A stretch of 64,000 nt of DNA, from assembly GCA_014360205.1 (NCBI GenBank), contig JACIXZ010000002.1, forward strand, positions 124,001 to 188,000, given 5' to 3'. The notes under the pieces were generated by a model. That model was given only the letters and a program-made list of their open reading frames with translations. It was not told where the DNA came from and did no database searches. The position numbers and the translations under genes were made by a program. The first letter of the stretch is position 1; each line of letters begins with the position of its first letter. Below are positions 44,723 to 53,665 of the stretch, one piece after another. The DNA comes from Tissierellales bacterium. Its GTDB lineage: Bacteria > Bacillota > Clostridia > Tissierellales > Tissierellaceae.

Positions 44723-45556
44723 TTAAATTATTTTGTTTTCAAAACATTTAAGCTTAAATAATTCAATCTCATCTATGTCTGTATAAAATTTTCCTAAATT
44801 GTTTTTATCACCATGATAATCAGATCCACCTGTTATAATCAAATTATTTTTCTTACAAACATCCACAAAATATCTTTCATCTTCTTTTGTATGCTTAGAT
44901 GTAAAACATTCAATTCCTTTGATACCTAATTCAATTGTTTTTTTTACAATCGTTTTATCTTTTATCATACCAGGATGAGCTAATACTGGTATACCACTGG
45001 ATTTTGTTATTAAATCTATGCTATCTGATAGTGATAATTTATTTCTATTAATATAGGCAGGCCTATCTTCTCCCAAATATTTATCAAATGCTTCTTTAAT
45101 ATCTTTTACAAACCCATAAGAAACTAATTTTCTTGCAATAAAAGCTCTACCTATAAAACCATTATTTATTATTTTAGCTTCATTTATTATACTATCAATT
45201 TCAAGATTAAGCCCCAAAGAACTAAGTTTTTCTAATATTAATAGCCCTCTTGAAAATCTGTCCTCTTTAAGACGTCTCAATTCATTATTTAAGTTTATAT
45301 TCTCACAATCTATAAAGTATCCAAGTATATGTACTTCTTCACCATTGATATCCGAGCTAAGCTCAATTCCTGGAATTATAGAAATATTGTTAAATTTAAT
45401 TTTATTACAACTTAAATAATTGATTGCATCTATTGTATCATGATCAGTTATAGCTATACCATAAATATTTTTTTCTAAAGCTTTATCTATTATCGTCTCA
45501 ATTGAATCTAATCCATCTGAGAAGTTTGTATGAATGTGCAAATCAAATAATCTCAT
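44723..45556 (-). CDS. PHP domain phosphoesterase (RNase AM/YciV type)
   Basis: 277-aa PHP protein: DLHIHTNFSDGLDS near the N-terminus, ITDHDTIDAI, GIELSSDINGEEVHILGYF, PAYINRNK, PVLAHPG and the last ITGGSDYHGDKN. These are the trinuclear-metal ligands of 3',5'-nucleotide phosphatases/5'-3' exonucleases such as YciV (RNase AM), which trim rRNA 5' ends and pAp. AGGAGAA precedes ATG 45556. Short gaps to the PadR and aminotransferase genes suggest one transcript. Confidence 0.88.
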   Translation of the reverse strand: MRLFDLHIHTNFSDGLDSIETIIDKALEKNIYGIAITDHDTIDAINYLSCNKIKFNNISIIPGIELSSDINGEEVHILGYFIDCENINLNNELRRLKEDRFSRGLLILEKLSSLGLNLEIDSIINEAKIINNGFIGRAFIARKLVSYGFVKDIKEAFDKYLGEDRPAYINRNKLSLSDSIDLITKSSGIPVLAHPGMIKDKTIVKKTIELGIKGIECFTSKHTKEDERYFVDVCKKNNLIITGGSDYHGDKNNLGKFYTDIDEIELFKLKCFENKII

Positions 45557-45573
45557 AATTATTCTCCTAAAAT

Positions 45574-45609
45574 TTAAAAAACAAACCTGCGAAATGGGCA
45601 GGTTTGTTT
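45574..45609 (-). terminator. Intrinsic terminator of rny
   Basis: AAACAAACCTGC (45579-45590) pairs with GCAGGTTTGTTT (45598-45609) around a 7-nt loop; on the minus strand a T run follows. Confidence 0.88.
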
Positions 45610-45620
45610 AATTTTCAAGT

Positions 45621-47171
45621 TTATTTTGCGTATTCAATAGCTCGAGTCTCCCTAATAACATTCACTTTTATTTGCCCAGGATAATCAAGTTCTGATTCAA
45701 TTCTTTTAACAATTTCTCTAGCTGTATGAATTATTTCTGCCTCACTTATTTGTTCAGGTTTTACCATAATTCTTATTTCTCTTCCAGCTTGTATTGCAAA
45801 AGATCTTTCTACACCTTCAAATGAGTTTGCTATTTCCTCTAGTTTCTGCAATCGTTTTATATATGCTTCCAAAGTCTCGCGTCTTGCTCCAGGTCTTGCT
45901 GCTGAAATTGCATCAGCTGCTTGAACTAGAACAGCCTCTACAGTCTCAGGTTCAACATCTCCATGATGAGCAGCAATTGCGTGAATCACTTCATTTGACT
46001 CTTTATATTTTTTAGCTAATTCTATGCCAATATCTATATGAGGTCCTTCATATTCTCGGTCTACACCTTTGCCGATATCATGAAGTAATCCCCCTCTTCT
46101 AGCTATTCTTACATCAGCACCCAACTCGGCAGCCATTACTCCAGCTAATTGAGCAACTTCTACTGAATGTCTTAAAACATTTTGCCCGTAACTTGTTCTG
46201 TACTTTAACCTACCCAAAAGCTTTATCAATTCTGGATGTAGTCCATGCACACCTGCTTCAAAAGCAGCTTGCTCACCTGCTTCTTTCATAGAATTTTCGA
46301 CTTCTTTTTGAGCTTTTTCAACCATTTCTTCTATCCTTGCAGGATGGATTCGTCCATCTACAATTAGTTTTTCTAAAGCTATACGTGCCACTTCTCTTCT
46401 AATAGGATCAAATCCTGACAATACAACTGCTTCAGGGGTATCATCAATAATCAAGTCAATACCGGTTAAAGTTTCTAAAGCTCTAATATTTCTACCTTCT
46501 CTACCTATTATTCGCCCCTTCATTTCGTCATTAGGAAGATTTACAACTGTAACAGTTGTTTCTGCTACATGATCTGCAGCAACTCTCTGTATAGTTCTAG
46601 AAATAATCTCTCTAGCAGTACGATCAGCTTCTTCTTTTGCTTTAGCTTCCATTTCTTTTATCATCATGGCTGACTCGTGTAAAATTTCCTTTTTAGTTTC
46701 GTCTAATAATATTTCTTTTGCTTGATCCACCGACAGTCCAGATATCCTCTCAAGTTCTAAAGTTCTTTGATGATAAAGTTCTTCAATCTCTTGTTCTCTA
46801 TCTTCTAAGGACTTACTTTTTTTCAATAGATTTTCTTCTTTCTTTTCCAATTGTTCACTTTTTCTGTCAAGAGATTCTTCTTTGTTCAATAATCTCTTTT
46901 CTAATTTTTGAATCTCATTTCTTCGTTCTCTAATTTCTCTGTCTAAATCATTTCTTGATCTGTGAATTTCTTCTTTGGCTTCCAATAGAAGCTCTTTTTT
47001 TCGAGCTTCGCCCTCTTTAATTGCATCTTCAGTTATTTTCTTAGCCAATTCTTCAGCGTTATTGATCTTTCCTTCACTAATATATCTTCTTATTAGATAT
47101 CCAACAATAACACCTATGATTAAGCCTAAGATTGCAAAAATTAAATTAGCAATAGTTAACACCTCCGTCAT
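45621..47171 (-). CDS. rny: Ribonuclease Y
   Basis: Membrane-anchored endoribonuclease that starts bulk mRNA decay. N-terminal membrane helix (about 7-27, [16 protein letters not shown]), a long charged coiled coil (30-200), a KH domain ([16 protein letters not shown]) and the HD metal domain ([17 protein letters not shown]). 516 aa, complete. Start codon: ATG 47171 has no upstream site, and GGAGGTG falls inside codons 2-4; the codon best spaced from it is ATT at 47151-47153. No spoVS follows it. Confidence 0.95.
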   Translation of the reverse strand: MTEVLTIANLIFAILGLIIGVIVGYLIRRYISEGKINNAEELAKKITEDAIKEGEARKKELLLEAKEEIHRSRNDLDREIRERRNEIQKLEKRLLNKEESLDRKSEQLEKKEENLLKKSKSLEDREQEIEELYHQRTLELERISGLSVDQAKEILLDETKKEILHESAMMIKEMEAKAKEEADRTAREIISRTIQRVAADHVAETTVTVVNLPNDEMKGRIIGREGRNIRALETLTGIDLIIDDTPEAVVLSGFDPIRREVARIALEKLIVDGRIHPARIEEMVEKAQKEVENSMKEAGEQAAFEAGVHGLHPELIKLLGRLKYRTSYGQNVLRHSVEVAQLAGVMAAELGADVRIARRGGLLHDIGKGVDREYEGPHIDIGIELAKKYKESNEVIHAIAAHHGDVEPETVEAVLVQAADAISAARPGARRETLEAYIKRLQKLEEIANSFEGVERSFAIQAGREIRIMVKPEQISEAEIIHTAREIVKRIESELDYPGQIKVNVIRETRAIEYAK

Positions 47172-47236
47172 ATTTAGTTTTCAAGTTCCATATAATAATA
47201 CATGCAATCATTAATGCAAAACGACATTAAAAATGA

Positions 47237-47262
47237 TGTACAATCAAAATTCAGATTGTACA
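47237..47262 (-). terminator. Terminator-like hairpin in the rny leader
   Basis: TGTACAATC (47237-47245) and GATTGTACA (47254-47262) pair perfectly; on the minus strand the stem is followed by ATCATTTTTAATG. It lies downstream of the rny promoter, so it may attenuate rny or end the upstream operon. Confidence 0.55.
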
Positions 47263-47308
47263 AAGTGAATTTATTATATCTTATATTACATATGGCTAAC
47301 ACAATTTA

Positions 47309-47337
47309 ATTTTATAACTTTTATATCAAACTGTCAA
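47309..47337 (-). promoter_or_regulatory. rny promoter
   Basis: On the minus strand, TTGACA (plus 47332-47337) and TAAAAT (plus 47309-47314), 17-bp spacer; leader of about 130 nt before rny. Confidence 0.75.
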
Positions 47338-47340
47338 CAG

Positions 47341-47997
47341 TTAAGCATCAGTAATAGGTTTAACTATACTCATAGATCCATTCAAGTCAACCCTATAAGA
47401 TACCTCAGATAAAGCTGCAAGATGCTGGTTATGAGTCACCATTATTATCTGCCTTTGAAACATTTCAGATGTTTCTTTCATAAATTCCCCTAAGTTATAT
47501 ATATAATCTTCACTAACATGTTTAGCTGGTTCATCTAAAACTAATGGCCCTTCAATTGATGGTTTATGAATCTGTAAAAAAGCAATTCTAAGGGCTAAAG
47601 AAACAATATCTACTACTCCTCCACCACGAGAGAGCTCAGGTTTTGTTTTAAGGGTAAAATCATCAGTTTCATTGATAACGTAGAATTCAGCGCTTGGTTT
47701 ATTTCTTAATTCCTCGATTTCAATTTCAAATTTTACATCTGATTCAAAAATATATTGAAGACATTTTGTGACAATAAGTTCTATTTGTTTTTTTGCTTGC
47801 AGTCGAGCATATTCAGAGGTTTTATTAAATAAGATTAGCACTTCTTCTAAAACTTTCAGATCTAATTCACATTTTTCTAATTCCTTAGAAGTTTTTTCCT
47901 TCATGTTCAATAAATTTTCTTTTTTCCCTAATTCCCTATTTATAAATTCACCAAGCAGAGACATTTCATTTTTCAACCTATCAAATTCATTACTCAT
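47341..47997 (-). CDS. C-terminal ATPase half of a split SbcC/Rad50-like protein
   Basis: 218-aa protein that carries only the second half of an ABC/SMC-type ATPase: a coiled coil (about 20-75), the ABC signature LSRGGG at 122-127 with helix VDIVSLALRIAF, Walker B PLVLDEPAKHV (Asp155-Glu156) and the H-loop IIMVTHNQ (His189). No Walker A. The matching N-terminal half with Walker A is encoded two genes upstream (48260-49705). Together they would form one Rad50-type head in trans. An intact frame and neighbouring order argue for function rather than decay. Confidence 0.8.
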   Translation of the reverse strand: MSNEFDRLKNEMSLLGEFINRELGKKENLLNMKEKTSKELEKCELDLKVLEEVLILFNKTSEYARLQAKKQIELIVTKCLQYIFESDVKFEIEIEELRNKPSAEFYVINETDDFTLKTKPELSRGGGVVDIVSLALRIAFLQIHKPSIEGPLVLDEPAKHVSEDYIYNLGEFMKETSEMFQRQIIMVTHNQHLAALSEVSYRVDLNGSMSIVKPITDA

Positions 47998-48010
47998 AAT
48001 TATACCTTCT

Positions 48011-48256
48011 TTATCTATTTAATAAATCTCTTGGAAGTAATTCATTAGCCTCTTTAAACATGTTTTCAATTTCTTCTTTTAATCTATTTATTTCTTCATC
48101 TAAATTTTCAGGTTTTATACCAAGTTGTTCCAGTTCTTTTATTATTTCTTCCTCCTGATGCTTTAACTGTTCTAATTGGGCTTCAGCTTTGTATTTAAGA
48201 TTAGTAGCCTTGTTTAAATCTTCTTTTAACTTGCTAAGTTCTTTTTCATAATCCAT
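48011..48256 (-). CDS. Small coiled-coil protein of the split SbcC-like set
   Basis: 81-aa, highly charged and heptad-rich protein (KELSKLKEDLNKATNLKYKAEAQ-type repeats), predicted as one coiled-coil hairpin broken near GIKPENLDE. No family recognised. It sits between the two ATPase halves (3-nt and 13-nt gaps), so it may join or extend the coiled-coil arms. AGGAGGC-type site before its ATG. Confidence 0.7.
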   Translation of the reverse strand: MDYEKELSKLKEDLNKATNLKYKAEAQLEQLKHQEEEIIKELEQLGIKPENLDEEINRLKEEIENMFKEANELLPRDLLNR

Positions 48257-48259
48257 AAT

Positions 48260-49705
48260 TTAGCCTCCTAAATGATATTTAATTATATGATCTATTTTAT
48301 TATTGTCAATGTCACTAGCACAAAAAGGACATTTTTCATATGAACTTAATATTTTTCTATATCTATCTAAAATATTTTGACGTTCATTATTTAACTTCTC
48401 TAATGTATTTTTTATATTTGTTATATCGTAATCTATTTTTTTCAATTTATTATTATCTATATTTAAGATTCTAAGACGTTCAAGTTTTATTGTTAATGCT
48501 TCTAAATTAACTTTGTCAGTAAATGTATTTATTTTGTTGTTAATATTAATTAAATAGTCAGTTTTAAATTTAATTTCAGATAAACTATTTCTATATTTAA
48601 TTAGAGAATAGTATTTCTCACATTTTAATTTTAAAAAATTGTAATCATCTTCGATTTTATTTAAATTTCTCAAGTTCAATATGATTGATTCATAAAATTT
48701 AATTTCTCTAATATTCTTCTTATACTTTTCGTTTAATAAGATTAAATGCTTGTATTTATTAAGCTTATTATCTAAATTATTGTACATGATATTTATTTTC
48801 TCTAAGTCAGCTAATGAATATAGTATATTTTCTATAATAGTAATATCTTTATTTATTTTTTGTATCTTGATATTTAATCTATCCAAATAACTATAATGAA
48901 CTATATTATTCTCTAATATTTTGGAAATAAATCCCATTTTATCTACACTTTTTAATTTAGACAATAAATCATTAATTTCTTCTTGTCTTGATATAATATT
49001 ATTTAGATTAATCTTCAGCATAGTATATTTTTCTAATTTTTGATTTTTATCTTCAAGGGTTATCATTAATTCTTTAAGCAAACTATAAACTTTCATTAAA
49101 TCATCTATATATTTATATTTATTTATCTCCTCTGATAAATTGCTTAGGGTTTCTTCTAAATTTTTTTTCTTTAAGCTAGTATTTTTTATATCTTTTGCAG
49201 TTTCTCTTATGGCATCATCTAATATATTAACACCTACTAATCTGCCAATAGCATTTGCTCTTGTTGATGTTTTTTCTGACAATAAAAAAGGTCCATCTAA
49301 TTGTTCACCAACATTTATTGAAGTGGATTCATCAGAATCTAACTGAATTTTTCGAATTCCAATAGCATTGACTATTTCTTCAGGTACACTAGTGCCTATA
49401 CCCTCTAATATTAACTCTTCACCATTAGGATATATAAGTGTATAACCATTTTTACTTTTTGTCCTATATCTTTTCAAAATATATCCATCATTTGTATGAA
49501 TTGTAACACTACACTGATTTTCATTTTCCCTAATAAAATAATCACCCGATGGTTCATTATATAGAACCCATTTCAATGCTCTAATTATAGCTGATTTTCC
49601 AGAATCCGATGGTCCTACAATTACATTTAGACCTTCATTAAAATATAACTCAGTATATTTATGAGATTGAAAATTTTCTAAAGTTAACTTTTTTATATAT
49701 TTCAT
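48260..49705 (-). CDS. N-terminal ATPase half of a split SbcC/Rad50-like protein with a terminal zinc motif
   Basis: 481-aa protein with an AAA_23-type N-terminus: FQSHKYTELYF and Walker A GPSDSGKS (31-38), Q-loop region, GRLVGVNILDDAI helix, and a long coiled coil (about 165-455). It ends in Cys459-x2-Cys462 and His473-x4-His478, a complete C2H2-like zinc site, where Rad50/SbcC normally has a CxxC hook at mid-protein. No signature or Walker B, which lie in the gene at 47341. It follows the SbcD-like gene with 2 nt between. Confidence 0.82.
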   Translation of the reverse strand: MKYIKKLTLENFQSHKYTELYFNEGLNVIVGPSDSGKSAIIRALKWVLYNEPSGDYFIRENENQCSVTIHTNDGYILKRYRTKSKNGYTLIYPNGEELILEGIGTSVPEEIVNAIGIRKIQLDSDESTSINVGEQLDGPFLLSEKTSTRANAIGRLVGVNILDDAIRETAKDIKNTSLKKKNLEETLSNLSEEINKYKYIDDLMKVYSLLKELMITLEDKNQKLEKYTMLKINLNNIISRQEEINDLLSKLKSVDKMGFISKILENNIVHYSYLDRLNIKIQKINKDITIIENILYSLADLEKINIMYNNLDNKLNKYKHLILLNEKYKKNIREIKFYESIILNLRNLNKIEDDYNFLKLKCEKYYSLIKYRNSLSEIKFKTDYLININNKINTFTDKVNLEALTIKLERLRILNIDNNKLKKIDYDITNIKNTLEKLNNERQNILDRYRKILSSYEKCPFCASDIDNNKIDHIIKYHLGG

Positions 49706-49707
49706 TT

Positions 49708-50679
49708 TTACCTCATATCCTTCATTTGAGCCATAGCAATTCTTTTTAATGCCTCTTCTTTTATCGAATCATCTACATTCTCTGACATAGCTACTTCAAC
49801 TAAAATATCATTTATATCAACTTTATCAAAATTTAATGTAGCATCAATTGTTTGTTTAAATTCTATTAATCTTTCGTTTCTAAAAGTATTTTTTTCTAGT
49901 TCTGATCGATCTAACACTTCTAATCCAGATTTGGCTGCTTTTAACGATATAAGTTCTATCGATATAGTTTCTTCAAGTGTTATAATAGCTACTTTTGGTA
50001 TTCGATCAATTTCTTTAAGACTATTAGTTATTCTCACTAAGCTACCTGGATTTACAAAATATTTATCATTTTTAAATATTATCCCATATCCAGCATGATA
50101 ATGACCACTTAGAGTTATATCTGCTTTAGTAGTTATAATATCATCTATTAAAGTATATGGCACTCCTGTTACAAATGGTTTATCCAAAAGCATTCCATGC
50201 ACTATATTTATAGAGTATTTACAATCTGAATCTAAAGAATTAAGTATATAATTTGAACTGTCAGAATCTATGTCATAAGTATAGGGCCTACCTGTTAATT
50301 GAACTTTGAGTCCATCTTTTTCCAATACTATTTTATCATTATTCCTAATAATATTCAAAAAATTTAGATTTCCTAATAATCCCAACATTGTTCGATCTAG
50401 TGTGGCAGGATTTAGCCCGAAAATATCGTGGTTACCACTTATTATATAGATAGGTTTTTCTATCTTCTTAATAATATTTGCATATCGTGTTACGGTCGAT
50501 ATAGATGTATCAGGTCTATCAAATAAATCTCCACCGTGAATAACATAGTCAATATTGTATTGATTAATCATTTGTGTTATTTCAATAAGTTTATCTTCTA
50601 ATGTTTTTGCAAAATCATCTTTTCTGTTTTTAGGATTCGTGCTTCTTAAGTGGGTATCTGTAAAGAATAATAATTTCAT
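49708..50679 (-). CDS. SbcD/Mre11-like metallophosphoesterase
   Basis: Calcineurin-like nuclease with all metal motifs: DTHLR (Asp8, His10), GGDLFD, SGNHD, NIVHGM and SGHYHAGYG, then a C-terminal cap. About 323 aa. With the split ATPase it would form an Mre11-Rad50-type complex processing DNA ends and hairpins. ATG at 50679 has GGAGG about 13 nt upstream, slightly far; the TTG at 50706 is too close to its site. Placed directly downstream of recA, so possibly induced with it. Confidence 0.85.
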   Translation of the reverse strand: MKLLFFTDTHLRSTNPKNRKDDFAKTLEDKLIEITQMINQYNIDYVIHGGDLFDRPDTSISTVTRYANIIKKIEKPIYIISGNHDIFGLNPATLDRTMLGLLGNLNFLNIIRNNDKIVLEKDGLKVQLTGRPYTYDIDSDSSNYILNSLDSDCKYSINIVHGMLLDKPFVTGVPYTLIDDIITTKADITLSGHYHAGYGIIFKNDKYFVNPGSLVRITNSLKEIDRIPKVAIITLEETISIELISLKAAKSGLEVLDRSELEKNTFRNERLIEFKQTIDATLNFDKVDINDILVEVAMSENVDDSIKEEALKRIAMAQMKDMR

Positions 50680-50704
50680 TATAAATTCATAACCTCCATA
50701 TTTC

Positions 50705-50730
50705 AAAGCCTCCTAATTAAGTAGGAGGCT
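50705..50730 (-). terminator. Hairpin after recA
   Basis: AGCCTCCTA (50707-50715) pairs with TAGGAGGCT (50722-50730); on the minus strand only TTT follows, so termination is probably leaky and the SbcD-like operon may be read through from recA. Confidence 0.65.
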
Positions 50731-50740
50731 AATGATTGAA

Positions 50741-51784
50741 TTATTCTGTTTTTGTCAATCGGTTTTCGTCAATCGACTCATTTTGGTCTATGCCTAGACC
50801 GTATTTCTTTCGTACCATGTTTTCAACTTCTTTAAAAATTTCTGGATTTTGTCTGAAAAATTCCTTAGCATTTTCTCTACCTTGACCCAATTTAATGTCA
50901 TTATAGCTAAACCATGATCCAGCTTTATTAATAATACCAGCATTTACACCTGCATCAACAATACTGCCTTCTTTTGATATACCTTCACCATACATTATAT
51001 CAAATTCTGCTTGCTTAAAAGGAGGTGCAACTTTATTTTTTACTACTTTTACTCTTGTTCTACTACCAATTATATCTTCTCCTTGTTTTATAGAATCAAT
51101 TTTTCTTACATCTAATCTGATAGATGCATAGAATTTTAGAGCTCTTCCTCCTGTAGTAGTCTCAGGGTTACCAAACATAACACCTACTTTTTCTCTCAAT
51201 TGATTTATAAATATACAAGTAGCATTTGATTTATTTATAGCACCGGCTAATTTTCGCAAAGCTTGAGACATCAATCTTGCTTGTAGACCAATATGGCTGT
51301 CACCCATTTCTCCTTCAATCTCTGCTTTAGGAACTAAAGCTGCTACTGAATCAATTACCACTACATCTATTGCACCACTTCTTACTAAAGCTTCAGTAAT
51401 TTCTAGTGCTTGTTCACCTGTATCTGGTTGAGATATTATTAAGTTTTCTATATCAACCCCTAATTTTTTAGCATAACCAGGATCTAATGCATGTTCAGCA
51501 TCTATAAAAGCAGCAATTCCACCTTTCTTTTGAGCTTCTGCAATAACATGAAGCGCAATAGTTGTTTTACCTGATGATTCAGGTCCATAAATTTCAATTA
51601 TTCTACCTCTAGGCAAGCCACCAATTCCCAATGCAATATCCAAATCTAAAGACCCTGTAGATATATAATCCAAATCTAATTTGGTTGCTTCACCTAACTT
51701 CATTATTGATCCTTTACCAAATTGCTTTTCTATTTGACTTATTGTTAAGTCTAAGGCTTTTTTCTTATCATCCATTTCTACCAT
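50741..51784 (-). CDS. recA: Recombinase RecA
   Basis: Strand-exchange protein and co-protease for LexA. Walker [10 protein letters not shown], Walker [11 protein letters not shown]1/L2 loops ([30 protein letters not shown]) and the [18 protein letters not shown]-type C-domain segment. About 347 aa; ATG 51784 or 51775. The leader holds GAGGGGTGA far upstream, then a weak 5-bp hairpin, and a 13-codon GTG frame whose stop overlaps the recA start. SOS box at 51823-51836. Confidence 0.98.
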   Translation of the reverse strand: MVEMDDKKKALDLTISQIEKQFGKGSIMKLGEATKLDLDYISTGSLDLDIALGIGGLPRGRIIEIYGPESSGKTTIALHVIAEAQKKGGIAAFIDAEHALDPGYAKKLGVDIENLIISQPDTGEQALEITEALVRSGAIDVVVIDSVAALVPKAEIEGEMGDSHIGLQARLMSQALRKLAGAINKSNATCIFINQLREKVGVMFGNPETTTGGRALKFYASIRLDVRKIDSIKQGEDIIGSRTRVKVVKNKVAPPFKQAEFDIMYGEGISKEGSIVDAGVNAGIINKAGSWFSYNDIKLGQGRENAKEFFRQNPEIFKEVENMVRKKYGLGIDQNESIDENRLTKTE

Positions 51785-51822
51785 TGTATCCCAGATAAAC
51801 TGGAGTCACCCCTCTCATATAA

Positions 51823-51836
51823 CGAACATTAGTTCT
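51823..51836. promoter_or_regulatory. LexA (SOS) box of recA
   Basis: AGAAC-TAAT-GTTCG on the minus strand, a nearly perfect CGAAC-N4-GTTCG box, at the predicted recA transcript start. Confidence 0.85.
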
Positions 51837-51842
51837 ATAAAT

Positions 51843-51871
51843 AGAATACACTAAAAATTATTTAAAGTCAA
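51843..51871 (-). promoter_or_regulatory. recA promoter
   Basis: On the minus strand, TTGACT (plus 51866-51871) and TATTCT (plus 51843-51848), 17-bp spacer. It overlaps the end of cinA. Confidence 0.75.
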
Positions 51872-53095
51872 CTCATTATTAATTTGTACTATTAATTTAT
51901 TTAGAGCAAAATTAGCAATTTTTTCTTGTATTTCTTTCCTTGAGCCTTTAAATTGATTGTAAAAAATGTTTGCTTTATTATTTGAAAAAATGCACACATA
52001 ATTTTCTCCGATTTTTTTGCCTCTTTCGACTTCCGGACCAGCAAAGCCAGTTGTTGTTATACAATAATTAGAATTCGTTCTTTTGAATAACCCTTGGGCC
52101 ATTTCAAAAGCAACTTGTTCACTTACAACTCCATATTTATTTATAGTGTCAATTTTAACACCTAATTCTTCGACTTTAGATTCGACTGAGTATGTTATAA
52201 TGCCTCTGTTAAAAACTTTAGAGGCACCAGAAATAGAAGTGATTTTAGAGGTTATAATTCCTCCTGTTACTGATTCAGCAATACTTATATTTAGATTTAA
52301 TCGAATTAACTTATCTACTAGCATTTCTTCTAGAGAAGAATAATCAAAACCATATATTCTATCATGTATTTTTGATTCAATAATATTTATGAGATGAGAC
52401 ATTTTTGTTTTCAAATCTATTAAGTTATCACTCTCACCTATCAATTTTATTTCAACATATCCGTACGATGCATAAGTTGCAATATTAATTTCAGGATATT
52501 TCATGTCTATTTTCCTTAATATTGTTTCTAGTTCAGACTCCCCAATTCCTATAGTGTTTATAGTCTTAACTATTAAATGTTTATCAGTTAATAGTTTTGG
52601 TAATACGTACTCTTCAAACATAGGGATCAATTCACTTGGAGGACCAGGAAGTAAAAATATTTTATTTCCATTCAATTCTAAAAACAATCCAGGGGCTGTC
52701 CCATTCTTGTTAGGAATAATATCTGAGTTTTTTAGTTTTAAAGCTTGTTTATAATTGTTATCAGTCATTTTTTTATTATTTGATAAAAAATAGTTAAATA
52801 TCTCGTTCTTTGCCGTTTCATCAATTTCCAAATTCTCATTTAGCAACTTTGCTAGAGATTCTTTAGTTAAATCATCTTCAGTTGGTCCAAGTCCTCCAGT
52901 AACTATAATTATATTTGCTCTCTCAAATGCAATTTGAAATGCATTTTTTACTAATTCCAAGTCATCAACTACTGAAGTTTGAAAAGTTGGTATTATGTTA
53001 TGTTCAACAAGTTTTTTGCATATATAAACAGAATTAGTGTTTACAATACTGCCTAATAATATTTCTGTACCTACATTGATTATTTCTACTTTCAT
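51851..53095 (-). CDS. cinA: CinA family nicotinamide-nucleotide amidohydrolase/competence-damage protein
   Basis: N-terminal MoCF/COG1058 domain (about 1-170; VEIINVGTEILLGSI, TGGLGPTEDDLTKE, LPGPPSELIPMFE) and C-terminal PncC-like domain (about 255-410; SIAESVTGGIITS, YCITTTGFAGPE). About 414 aa, complete. ATG 53095 follows AAGGGA. The cinA-recA linkage is widespread. Confidence 0.95.
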   Translation of the reverse strand: MKVEIINVGTEILLGSIVNTNSVYICKKLVEHNIIPTFQTSVVDDLELVKNAFQIAFERANIIIVTGGLGPTEDDLTKESLAKLLNENLEIDETAKNEIFNYFLSNNKKMTDNNYKQALKLKNSDIIPNKNGTAPGLFLELNGNKIFLLPGPPSELIPMFEEYVLPKLLTDKHLIVKTINTIGIGESELETILRKIDMKYPEINIATYASYGYVEIKLIGESDNLIDLKTKMSHLINIIESKIHDRIYGFDYSSLEEMLVDKLIRLNLNISIAESVTGGIITSKITSISGASKVFNRGIITYSVESKVEELGVKIDTINKYGVVSEQVAFEMAQGLFKRTNSNYCITTTGFAGPEVERGKKIGENYVCIFSNNKANIFYNQFKGSRKEIQEKIANFALNKLIVQINNELTLNNF

Positions 53096-53119
53096 AAAAT
53101 ATCCCTTCAAAAAATTAAT

Positions 53120-53665
53120 TTACATATCATTTAAATTGAGCATTTTTATATTTTTATTGACATAATCGTAACCGGATAAAACTGTAAAGAACAATGATAT
53201 ATATAGCATTATATAGTCTAGTGGTATTCCTAAATAACTGAATGGGAAATTATTAAGTAAAAGTAAGATTATAGCAACTAATTGAGTAATAGTCTTAATC
53301 TTACCCCATTTACTTGCAGCAATTGTGACTCCATTAGAAGCTGCTAAAAGCCTTATTCCAGATATTACAAATTCACGAGTTATTATAATAATAACTACCC
53401 ATGCAGGTATTTTGCCATTTTCTACCAACAAAATGAATGCTGATGTGGTAAGTATTTTATCAGCAAGTGGATCTACAAATTTACCGAACGTAGTTATCAT
53501 ATTTCTGCTTCTTGCAATATGTCCATCAATAGTATCTGTTATAGATGCGAATATAAATATTGCTAATGCAATATATTCACTATACTGAAAATCTAAATAG
53601 AAAAAAACAATAAATAGTGGAACTAAGAATACGCGTAAAATTGTTATCTTATTTGCTAAATTCAT
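53120..53665 (-). CDS. pgsA: CDP-diacylglycerol-glycerol-3-phosphate 3-phosphatidyltransferase
   Basis: Makes phosphatidylglycerophosphate at the membrane. The CDP-alcohol phosphotransferase motif reads DTIDGHIARSR then GKFVDPLADK, and the 181-aa protein has about five membrane segments. Overlaps rimO by 17 nt. Confidence 0.94.
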   Translation of the reverse strand: MNLANKITILRVFLVPLFIVFFYLDFQYSEYIALAIFIFASITDTIDGHIARSRNMITTFGKFVDPLADKILTTSAFILLVENGKIPAWVVIIIITREFVISGIRLLAASNGVTIAASKWGKIKTITQLVAIILLLLNNFPFSYLGIPLDYIMLYISLFFTVLSGYDYVNKNIKMLNLNDM

